Below, piece after piece: positions 1 through 5,345 of a DNA stretch of 7,510 nt; the stretch's first letter is position 1, and every line of letters begins with the position of its first letter. The notes below the pieces were generated by a model, which saw only the letters and a list, made by a program, of their open reading frames with translations, ran no database searches and had not been told where the DNA came from. The position numbers and the translations under genes are program-made. Source of the DNA: VAZQ01 sp050725815 (GTDB taxonomy: Bacteria > Pseudomonadota > Alphaproteobacteria > Rhizobiales > Xanthobacteraceae); NCBI GenBank assembly GCA_050725815.1, contig JBOHIG010000379.1:1-7510 (forward strand), in the 5' to 3' direction.

Positions 1-31
1 GCGCCACACATATGCGATGGCCCTGGCACAT

Positions 32-919
32 TCAGGGGCTCGCGGGCGCGCCCGGCACAGGCTGTGCAAGCTTCGGGTCCGGGCCATCAGCCTCGCGCCG
101 GAACGGATAAAACATCTGCGCGCCGAAGGTGGACGGGAACGCCGGATCGGCGACGCCATACGCATTGGGCATTTCGGTCTTCGGCATGTAATAGGTGCCG
201 AATATCAGATCCAGCACCGGGAATGTGCCGGCGAAATTCTTCTCGCCGCCGCGCGCAGCGGCGGTGTGGTGCCAACGGTGGAAGACCGGGCCTGCCAGCA
301 CGTATCTGAACGGGCCGAGCGTCCATTTGAGATTGGCGTGCACGAAAGCCGAATGCGCGATCGTGAACGGACCGAGGAACACCAGCACGTTCGGCGAAAT
401 GCCGGCGAGCAGCAGCACGACGTCGGTCGCGACGCTGCCGAGGAAGATGTTGACCGGATGGAAGCGCGCCGCCGAGATCCAGTCGAGCTCCTCGGAGGAA
501 TGGTGCACCGCATGGTACTTCCACATCGGCGGGCGATGAAACGCGCGGTGGATCCAGTACATCATGAAATCGGATGCGACCAGGAAGATGCCGGCTTGCA
601 GCCACAGCGGCAGCGTCGCAAGCGGTCCATGGCCGTCGTCATAGAACGCCACCAGTCCTTCCGCGGTCGTGATCCCGAACAGCCAGGCGGCGCCGAGCAC
701 CAGAAGGCCAATGCGAAGGTAGCGGGCGAACAACGGGATGACGAACCAATAGCAGAGATCGGTGACGAGATCGCGCTTGCGCCACCAGGGCTGGCCCGGA
801 TTGCAGGCCCAGAAGAACGTCAGGGCGGCGAACGATGCGCCGAGGACGATCGACACGGGCAGGATCTTCATGACCGTCACGCCCATGCTGTGGATGACTG
901 CGACGATTTCTTCGAGCAT
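32..919 (-). CDS. Sterol desaturase / fatty acid hydroxylase family protein
   Basis: A 295-residue integral membrane protein of the fatty acid hydroxylase superfamily, whose members use a di-iron centre and O2 to hydroxylate or desaturate lipids. Visible evidence is the spaced histidine clusters HRAFH (residues 124-128), HAVHH (136-140), H154 in RFHP, HSAFVH (189-194) and HRWHH (214-218), which match the HX3H/HX2HH/HX2HH iron-ligand pattern. Hydrophobic stretches lie near residues 15-37, 52-82, 104-122 and 160-186. I chose the ATG at 917-919 because homology-like sequence begins at MLEEIVAVIH. The frame stays open upstream to 1129, but that part is Arg/Cys/Ser-rich and reads like non-coding DNA. 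The ribosome-binding site in front of 919 is weak, so a start a few codons inside (MGVTV or MKILP) is possible. The substrate cannot be told from sequence. It is transcribed away from the pilus genes and has no evident functional tie to them. Confidence 0.88.
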   Translation of the reverse strand: MLEEIVAVIHSMGVTVMKILPVSIVLGASFAALTFFWACNPGQPWWRKRDLVTDLCYWFVIPLFARYLRIGLLVLGAAWLFGITTAEGLVAFYDDGHGPLATLPLWLQAGIFLVASDFMMYWIHRAFHRPPMWKYHAVHHSSEELDWISAARFHPVNIFLGSVATDVVLLLAGISPNVLVFLGPFTIAHSAFVHANLKWTLGPFRYVLAGPVFHRWHHTAAARGGEKNFAGTFPVLDLIFGTYYMPKTEMPNAYGVADPAFPSTFGAQMFYPFRREADGPDPKLAQPVPGAPASP

Positions 920-1233
920 GACGCGGCGACCCGTACGATGACACACACACCAACAGGGGCCGGGGTATCGAGCCTGGCGGTTAAGATGCTGTGAAGAATG
1001 GCGGGTAGCGCTCGCCTCGACGCTGCACTGGAACCGCCGCCGTTCCAGGGATTTGGCGGCCGGCAGACAGCGCCGAAGCGGCCGCCCTGTCCGCAATATA
1101 ATACCGTCAAGGTCGGCGGCTGGAAACACTCAAGCCGACTGTTGCTGCATTTATTGAAGATATTTGCGCTTTTCGAAGTCTCAACTTGAGCGTCTCTAAG
1201 TTTTGACTTCAGAAGAATTGATTAAAATTCGAA

Positions 1234-1249
1234 TAAATACTTAATTAAC
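1234..1249 (+). promoter_or_regulatory. CtrA-like binding site, pilin upstream box 1
   Basis: The bases read TAAA, seven spacer bases, then TTAAC. This is one mismatch from the alphaproteobacterial CtrA consensus TTAA-N7-TTAAC. It sits about 190 bases before the first pilin start, in the AT-rich block. CtrA controls pilin transcription in Caulobacter; its role here is inferred. Such a motif can arise by chance in AT-rich DNA, which limits confidence. Confidence 0.42.
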
Positions 1250-1264
1250 CACCAAAGTCTTCCA

Positions 1265-1280
1265 TAAAGACCCCGTTAAC
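1265..1280 (+). promoter_or_regulatory. CtrA-like binding site, pilin upstream box 2
   Basis: A second TAAA-N7-TTAAC with the same single deviation as the first box, 31 bases downstream of it (about three helical turns), so both would face the same side of the DNA. The spacer here (GACCCCG) is GC-rich, which makes this match less attributable to general AT bias. A lone TTAACC half-site follows at 1325-1330 without a partner. Confidence 0.45.
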
Positions 1281-1428
1281 TACAGTATCTATTCATTCGA
1301 AAACTTTGTAATTCATCGTCGATATTAACCGCAGCGCAAGGGTGGCGCAGTAGGGTGGCGTACGGTTCCGGATCAGCCAAGGAACAAGGGCTCCGGGATC
1401 CCGCTCAGACAGCCACGTGTGGACCTAT

Positions 1429-1432
1429 GGAG
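1429..1432 (+). promoter_or_regulatory. Ribosome-binding site of first pilin
   Basis: GGAG followed by six bases (CTGAAC) and ATG. It decides the start at 1439. The in-frame ATG at 1427 overlaps this element and would add only four residues (MELN). Confidence 0.7.
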
Positions 1433-1438
1433 CTGAAC

Positions 1439-1603
1439 ATGAAGAACCTGGTTGCGCGCTTTGTGAAGGACGAGTCGGGCGCGACCGCCATCGAGTACGG
1501 CCTCATCGCGGCCGGCATCTCGGTTGCGATCATCGCGGTCGTGCAGGGCCTCGGCTCGAAGCTGAACACGACCTTCTCGAGCGTTCAGACCGCGCTTAAA
1601 TAA
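1439..1603 (+). CDS. pilA: Flp family type IVb pilin (first copy)
   Basis: A 54-residue prepilin, the structural subunit of the Tad/Flp pilus. The leader (residues 1-14) is short and charged (K2, R7, K10, D11, E12) and ends in Gly14. It is followed by ATAIEYGLIAAG, giving Glu at +5 and Tyr at +6 of the mature protein, the Flp signature GXXXXEY recognised by the CpaA-type peptidase. Residues 15-38 form the single hydrophobic helix that would be membrane-held before assembly. The mature subunit would be 40 residues. The start is set by a well-placed GGAG; the open frame reaches back to 1355, but that extension is not pilin-like. A strong terminator 22 bases after the stop suggests a monocistronic message. 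Mature parts of this and the following pilin match at 35 of 40 positions. Confidence 0.95.
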   Translation: MKNLVARFVKDESGATAIEYGLIAAGISVAIIAVVQGLGSKLNTTFSSVQTALK

Positions 1604-1625
1604 GCGCCGGTCGGACGATATGCGG

Positions 1626-1654
1626 AAGGCCCCGGTCGTCGCCGGGGCCTTTTT
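1626..1654 (+). terminator. Intrinsic terminator after first pilin
   Basis: A perfect 10-bp stem, AAGGCCCCGG (1626-1635) with CCGGGGCCTT (1642-1651), closes a six-base loop and runs into five T residues (1650-1654). This is a textbook rho-independent terminator and should separate the first pilin message from the second pilin and the cpa genes, or attenuate read-through. Confidence 0.9.
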
Positions 1655-1696
1655 GCTTTGGCCTCCTCCCGGAAGACGGCCCAGAACTTGCCGCAA

Positions 1697-1739
1697 CAAT
1701 CATACCAAATTTGACCGTTCAATCATACCTTCCGTTCAA
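1697..1739. repeat. Interleaved short direct repeats upstream of second pilin
   Basis: CAATCATACC occurs at 1697-1706 and again at 1720-1729 (23-base period). CCGTTCAA occurs at 1715-1722 and 1732-1739 (17-base period) and overlaps the second copy of the first repeat. A TTGACC that could serve as a -35 hexamer lies at 1711-1716 between them, but no good -10 follows at the usual distance. The block lies between the terminator of the first pilin and the start of the second, so it could be an operator or activator site for the second pilin. That role is inference. Confidence 0.4.
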
Positions 1740-1811
1740 ACCCCCGCTGTAGAAGCGCCCGTGCCGGGCACAATGCACGAGCAGAAAGCAAAGCAGTGTG
1801 AGGAGTTGGAC

Positions 1812-1973
1812 ATGTCGACAATCAAGCGTTTCTTCCGCGATGAAAAGGGCGCAACCGCCATCGAATACGGTCTCATCGCAGCGGGCATCTCCGTTGCGAT
1901 CATTACGGTCGTGGGAAGCCTCGGATCGGGCCTGAATACGACTTTCACGTCGGTGCAGACCGCGCTTAAATAA
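1812..1973 (+). CDS. pilA: Flp family type IVb pilin (second copy)
   Basis: A 53-residue prepilin with leader MSTIKRFFRDEKG, cleavage expected after Gly13, and mature sequence beginning ATAIEYGLIAAG, with Glu at +5 and Tyr at +6. The mature part is 40 residues, like the first copy, and differs from it at only five positions (A/T, Q/G, G/S, K/G, S/T), all in the C-terminal half. Leaders differ much more than mature parts. A strong ribosome-binding site GAGGAG (1800-1805) lies six bases before the ATG. The reading frame stays open upstream to 1620 but crosses the preceding terminator and is not pilin-like, so the ATG at 1812 is the start. The gene is flanked by terminators on both sides, so it has its own transcript or receives only read-through. 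Which copy is the major fibre subunit cannot be told from sequence. Confidence 0.94.
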   Translation: MSTIKRFFRDEKGATAIEYGLIAAGISVAIITVVGSLGSGLNTTFTSVQTALK

Positions 1974-1994
1974 GCCGGCCGGCCCAAAGCCGCT

Positions 1995-2013
1995 CGCACT
2001 GACAGTGCGTTTT
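1995..2013 (+). terminator. Short hairpin terminator after second pilin
   Basis: CGCACT (1995-2000) pairs with AGTGCG (2004-2009) across a three-base loop and is followed directly by TTTT (2010-2013). The stem is only 6 bp, so on its own it would be a modest terminator, but it is the first of two in tandem. Confidence 0.5.
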
Positions 2014-2051
2014 ACGCCCGCCGGTCATCGCATCGGCGGGCGTTGCATTTT
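2014..2051 (+). terminator. Second hairpin terminator after second pilin
   Basis: ACGCCCGCCG (2014-2023) pairs perfectly with CGGCGGGCGT (2034-2043) across a 10-base loop, followed by TTGCATTTT. The T tract is broken but the stem is long and GC-rich. It would insulate cpaA from the pilin transcript. Confidence 0.7.
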
Positions 2052-2142
2052 CCAGACCATGCTAACCGAACCGCAAGGAGAAACGGTCTAGGCTTGTCGG
2101 CGCAGCAACAGGCGCGCTCGACCGCTTTGCACGGAAAGGCCC

Positions 2143-2649
2143 ATGATCGCCGACGCTATCAGATTGATGCTCTTCCCGGCGATGATGGCGTTTGCCGCCT
2201 CCAGCGATCTGCTCACCATGACCATCTCCAACCGGGTTTCGCTGATCCTGGTCGGCGGATTCTTTGCGCTCGCCATGGTGATCGGGATGAGCCCGATGCT
2301 CATGCTGTCCCATGTGGGTGCGGCGGCGGTGGTGCTGGTCCTCGCCTTCGGCTTCTTCGCACGCGGCTGGATCGGCGGCGGCGACGCCAAGCTTGCGGCC
2401 GCGACTGCGCTCTGGCTCGGCTTCGACCACCTGTTCGCCTATTTCGTCTATGCCTCGCTGTTCGGTGGTCTCCTCACGCTGGCGCTATTGCAGCTTCGCA
2501 CCATTCCGCTGCCGCAGGTCCTGGCCGGCCAGCAATGGGCGGAACGGCTGCACCGCACCGATACCGGCGTGCCTTATGGGATCGCGCTCGCGGCTGCGGC
2601 CCTCGCAGTTTATCCCGACACCGCCTGGATGAAGGCGATCGCGATGTGA
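2143..2649 (+). CDS. cpaA: Prepilin peptidase CpaA (A24 family)
   Basis: A 168-residue inner-membrane aspartic protease that removes prepilin leaders after the Gly of the Flp motif. The two catalytic aspartates of the A24 family are visible: D22 in SSDLLTMTISN and D81 in the GGGDAKL block (residues 78-84), the GxGD signature. The conserved VPYGIALA block is at 143-150. About five hydrophobic helices lie near 4-20, 32-50, 57-74, 97-118 and 146-157. The length fits the short CpaA/TadV type, which lacks the N-terminal methylase domain of PilD-type enzymes. The ATG at 2143 has GGAAAGG (2133-2139) just upstream. The gene follows two terminators and precedes a 312-base gap, so it may be transcribed separately from both the pilins and cpaB-F. 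No promoter is obvious in the roughly 90 bases before it. Its natural substrates are the two pilins just upstream. Confidence 0.93.
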   Translation: MIADAIRLMLFPAMMAFAASSDLLTMTISNRVSLILVGGFFALAMVIGMSPMLMLSHVGAAAVVLVLAFGFFARGWIGGGDAKLAAATALWLGFDHLFAYFVYASLFGGLLTLALLQLRTIPLPQVLAGQQWAERLHRTDTGVPYGIALAAAALAVYPDTAWMKAIAM

Positions 2650-2961
2650 TCGCCGTGCTCCTGACCATCGCTCAGGCGTAGCGCGCGCACTCTCAGCCGG
2701 CTCCTCAAAACCGACCCTTGCAAAACCTCACCGGCGCCCAATCGCGAAGGCGTCGCCTGCACGCTCCGCATCTGCGCGCACGCCGCCGCTGTCCCGAATT
2801 CGCGCAAGCTACGATCTATTAACTCGATTTAGACACCGCTCATTAACCATGCTTTGACCATTCCCTGCTGAAATCGGGCATCAGCGACCACGTACCGGTC
2901 GGGGCGTCGAGTCGATGTGGCGGCGGAGTCGTGCCGCCGGGTCATGTGGAAAGTGAAGCGT
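2650..2961. other. Intergenic gap between cpaA and cpaB
   Basis: These 312 bases hold no gene I can support on either strand. Weak hairpins span the cpaA stop (GGCGATC 2634-2640 with GATCGCC 2648-2654) and lie just after it (CCTGA 2660-2664 with TCAGG 2672-2676), but neither has a T tract. The middle is GC-rich. An AT-rich stretch at about 2811-2875 contains TTAAC half-sites and is the best place for the promoter of the cpaB-F operon. The cpaB frame is open back to a GTG at 2917, but the added residues look non-coding. Confidence 0.6.
2843..2858 (+). promoter_or_regulatory. CtrA-like binding site upstream of cpaB
   Basis: TTAA, seven bases (CCATGCT), then TTGAC: one mismatch from TTAA-N7-TTAAC. 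It lies 104 bases before the cpaB start in the only AT-rich part of the gap. A poorer partial match, TTAA-N7-TAGAC, lies just upstream at 2819-2834. The TTGAC could alternatively be a sigma-70 -35 element, although no clear -10 follows. Confidence 0.4.
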
Positions 2962-3753
2962 ATGAAACCCGCGCGTATCGTTGTTCTTGTCATTGCGCTC
3001 GCCGCCGGAGCCGTCGCCGCCTTGTTGGCGGGCCGCTCCGATCCGCCGCCGCCACCTGCGCAAGCGCCCGTCGCCAAGCTCGAAACCGTCGACGTCCTGG
3101 TCGCCGCCAATGACGTCGGCGTCGGACACACGGTCGCCGCCGGCGACATGCGCTGGCAGACCTGGCCGACCGCGACAGCCGGCAATTTCATTCGCAAGAA
3201 CGATCGTCCCGACGCCATCAATCAGCTCGCCGGCACGATTGCGCGCACACCGTTCTCTTCGGGCGAGCCGATCCGTGAGAGCAAGCTGATTCGCGCCAAC
3301 GGCTCCGGCTACATGGCAGCGATCCTGCCGGCCGGCATGCGCGCGGTGTCGACGCAGATCTCGCCGGAGACCGGCGCGGGCGGATTCATCCTGCCCAACG
3401 ACCACGTCGATGTCCTCCTCTCGCGCCGCGATCGGGAAGCAGAAAAGGCCGCCGGCGTCGAGGTCCACACCAGCGAAACCATTCTCACCAATGTTCGTGT
3501 GTTGGCGATCGACCAGACCGTCGAGGAAAAAGGCGGTCAGCGCGTCGCCGTCGGCAAGACCGCGACGCTCGAGCTCTCGTCGCGCCAGGCGGAGACGCTG
3601 GCGCGGGCGCAGCAGATGGGAACGCTGTCGCTGGCGCTTCGCAGCATCGTCGATCAAAGCAAGACGGAGCCGGAAGCGCCCGACGACGGGGGCCGCAGAA
3701 GCGGAATCAACGTGGTTCGGTTCGGCATCACGACGATGACGACTCCGAAGTGA
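2962..3753 (+). CDS. cpaB: Flp pilus assembly protein CpaB (RcpC family)
   Basis: A 263-residue periplasmic/envelope component of the Tad apparatus thought to work with the secretin CpaC. An N-terminal membrane anchor or uncleaved signal (residues 5-24) follows MKPAR. After it comes a PPPPP tract (28-32). An SAF-type domain spans about 43-110, opening with VDVLVAANDVGVGHTV. The RcpC/CpaB domain lies at about 115-232, including GYMAAILPAGMRAVS and the GFILPNDHVDVLL block (141-153) that is typical of the family. Upstream in-frame starts exist at 2917 (GTG) and 2944 (ATG). I prefer ATG 2962 because the CpaB-like sequence begins with MKPAR and a GGAAAG element (2948-2953) sits eight bases before it. 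It heads a tightly spaced cluster: cpaC starts 20 bases after its stop. Length is normal for the family. Confidence 0.92.
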   Translation: MKPARIVVLVIALAAGAVAALLAGRSDPPPPPAQAPVAKLETVDVLVAANDVGVGHTVAAGDMRWQTWPTATAGNFIRKNDRPDAINQLAGTIARTPFSSGEPIRESKLIRANGSGYMAAILPAGMRAVSTQISPETGAGGFILPNDHVDVLLSRRDREAEKAAGVEVHTSETILTNVRVLAIDQTVEEKGGQRVAVGKTATLELSSRQAETLARAQQMGTLSLALRSIVDQSKTEPEAPDDGGRRSGINVVRFGITTMTTPK

Positions 3754-3773
3754 TTGGAACGAAGGGACTTATC

Positions 3774-5321
3774 ATGGGCGAGTTCTCGCTGATCCGCACC
3801 TCCCTGTTGCTCGCGTTGATCGCCGCGTTTGGACTCGCCGCCGCCGGCCGTGCGCCCGCAGCCGACACATCGGTGCAGAGAATCCGCGTTGCGGCCGGCG
3901 ACTCGAGCGCTCGTTTCGCGCGGCTTGGCATCGGCAAGTCGGTCGTCATCGACCTGCCGCGCGACGTCAAGGACGTCCTGCTGGCCGATCCGGGAGTCGC
4001 CAACATCGTCATGCGCTCCGCGCGCCGCGTCTACCTGATCGGCGCCAAGGTCGGGCAAACCAATGTGTTCTTCTTCGATCACAATGGTCAGCAGATCGCC
4101 GGACTCGATCTCGCTGTGGAGCGCGATCTCAACGGCGTTCGCGCGGCCCTCAGGCAGTCGCTCCCGCACGCGAACATCAAGGTGGAAGGACTTGGCAAAG
4201 ACGGCATCCTGCTCACCGGCGTCGTGGCCAATCCCGTGGAGGCCGCGTTGGCTGAGGAAGTCGCCCGCGGTGTGCTCTTCGAGAAAAGTTCAGCGTCGGC
4301 AATTACGACCGGCACCTCAAGCGCCAACGCAGCCGGCGGAGCCAACAGCGCCAGCACCACGACTTATAGTGGCGGCGGCAACAAGGAAGGTCTCGTCGTC
4401 AACAATCTCACCATCATGGGACGAGACCAGGTCATGCTCAAGGTCACCGTCGCGGAGGTGCAACGCGACGTCATCAAGCAGCTCGGCATCGACCTCAGCG
4501 GCAGCGTCGGGTCGGGCAGCTCGGTGCTGACCTTCAACAACGCGAATCCGTTCCCGGTCACCGGCCAGGCGCTGGTGCAGACGAACGCCATCACCGGCAC
4601 CTACAAGTCCATGAATGCGACGCTGCGCGCGATGGAGCGCGCCGGCGTCATCCGCACGCTGGCCGAGCCGAACCTGACCGCGATCTCGGGCGAGAGCTCG
4701 AACTTCCTCGCCGGCGGCGAGTTTCCGGTTCCCGCGGGCTACACCTGCGATCCGGTGACCCGGAACTGCCAGTACCAGATCCAGTACAAGAAGTTCGGCG
4801 TCGGCCTGAACTTCACGCCGGTGGTGCTCGGCGAGGGGCGCATCAGCCTCAAGGTCATGACCGAAGTGTCGGAGCTCTCCACCGACAATCAGCTTACGCT
4901 GACCCAGTCGCTCGGCGCCAACCAGACCACGACGCTGACCATCCCCTCGGTCCGCACCCGCCGCGCCGAGACCACGGTCGAGATTCCGTCCGGCGGCGCG
5001 CTCGCCATGGCCGGCATGATCCAGGAGCAGACCAAGCAGCAGATCAACGGCATTCCCGGCCTGATGCAGCTCCCTGTCCTGGGCGCGCTGTTCAAGAGCC
5101 GGGACTACGTCAACCGGCAGACCGAGCTGATGGTGATCGTGACGCCCTACGTCGTGCGCGCCGTGGCGCAAAAAAACCTCTCTCGTCCCGACGACGGCTT
5201 CGCCGATCCGAGCGATCCGGCCACCATCCTTCTTGGCCGTCTCAACCGCATCTACGGCGTTCCCGGCAAGGTGCGCAACAAGATCACCTATCGCGGCAAC
5301 TACGGCTTCATTCTCGATTGA
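3774..5321 (+). CDS. cpaC: Type II/IV secretion system secretin CpaC (RcpA/TadD-associated channel)
   Basis: A 515-residue outer-membrane secretin that forms the ring through which the Flp pilus leaves the cell. A signal peptide occupies residues 1-30 (hydrophobic core 9-24, likely cut after an APAA stretch). A secretin N-terminal-like domain follows at about 36-115 (KSVVIDLPRDVKDVLLADP region), then a BON-like region at about 116-170. A Ser/Thr/Gly-rich linker lies at about 171-204. The C-terminal secretin core runs from about 280 to 462, including RTLAEPNLTAISGESSNFLA, the FGVGLNFTPVV strand, and the signature INGIPGLMQLPVLGALF (424-440) ending ELMVIVTPYVV. Two cysteines (C325, C332) sit in a loop of the core. 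I chose ATG 3774, preceded by AGGGA with six-base spacing. A GTG at 3750 overlapping the cpaB stop is an alternative that would lengthen the signal peptide. cpaD begins 24 bases downstream. Confidence 0.95.
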   Translation: MGEFSLIRTSLLLALIAAFGLAAAGRAPAADTSVQRIRVAAGDSSARFARLGIGKSVVIDLPRDVKDVLLADPGVANIVMRSARRVYLIGAKVGQTNVFFFDHNGQQIAGLDLAVERDLNGVRAALRQSLPHANIKVEGLGKDGILLTGVVANPVEAALAEEVARGVLFEKSSASAITTGTSSANAAGGANSASTTTYSGGGNKEGLVVNNLTIMGRDQVMLKVTVAEVQRDVIKQLGIDLSGSVGSGSSVLTFNNANPFPVTGQALVQTNAITGTYKSMNATLRAMERAGVIRTLAEPNLTAISGESSNFLAGGEFPVPAGYTCDPVTRNCQYQIQYKKFGVGLNFTPVVLGEGRISLKVMTEVSELSTDNQLTLTQSLGANQTTTLTIPSVRTRRAETTVEIPSGGALAMAGMIQEQTKQQINGIPGLMQLPVLGALFKSRDYVNRQTELMVIVTPYVVRAVAQKNLSRPDDGFADPSDPATILLGRLNRIYGVPGKVRNKITYRGNYGFILD

Positions 5322-5345
5322 GCGCCACGGCGCGGGAGACGGACG

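Larger units (their letters stand above)
920..1438. other. Intergenic region between divergent desaturase and first pilin
   Basis: No convincing gene in these 519 bases. An open plus-strand frame at 998-1189 has no ribosome-binding site and unconvincing composition. The part at 920-1130 is GC-rich like the rest of the window and would hold the desaturase promoter. The only promoter-like hint there is an AT island at 1095-1103 that reads TATTATATT on the minus strand, with no good -35 partner. From about 1140 to 1330 the DNA becomes sharply AT-rich, with many TTAA and TAAA tetramers, which fits a heavily regulated promoter region for the abundantly expressed pilin. A GGGTGGCG octamer occurs twice, at 1340-1347 and 1353-1360, probably inside the pilin leader. 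Confidence 0.6.

Noticed and set aside
21..37. CCCTG/CAGGG hairpin at the end of the desaturase as a minus-strand terminator
   Set aside because: Only 5 bp, overlaps the stop codon, and no T run follows on the minus strand within the window.
17..994. Open plus-strand frame of 325 codons opposite the desaturase
   Set aside because: Arg/His/Glu-rich translation with no domain, exactly antisense to a gene with clear histidine motifs.
1095..1103. TATTATATT on the minus strand as the desaturase -10 element
   Set aside because: No -35 hexamer at a usual distance; the nearby TTGACG is only one base away from it. Too weak to annotate.
998..1189. Small plus-strand frame between the desaturase and the AT-rich island
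   Set aside because: No ribosome-binding site, no recognisable motif, and it runs into the AT-rich region; no evidence that it is translated.
2634..2676. Hairpins at and just after the cpaA stop as a terminator
   Set aside because: Stems of 7 and 5 bp without a following T tract; insufficient for a terminator call.
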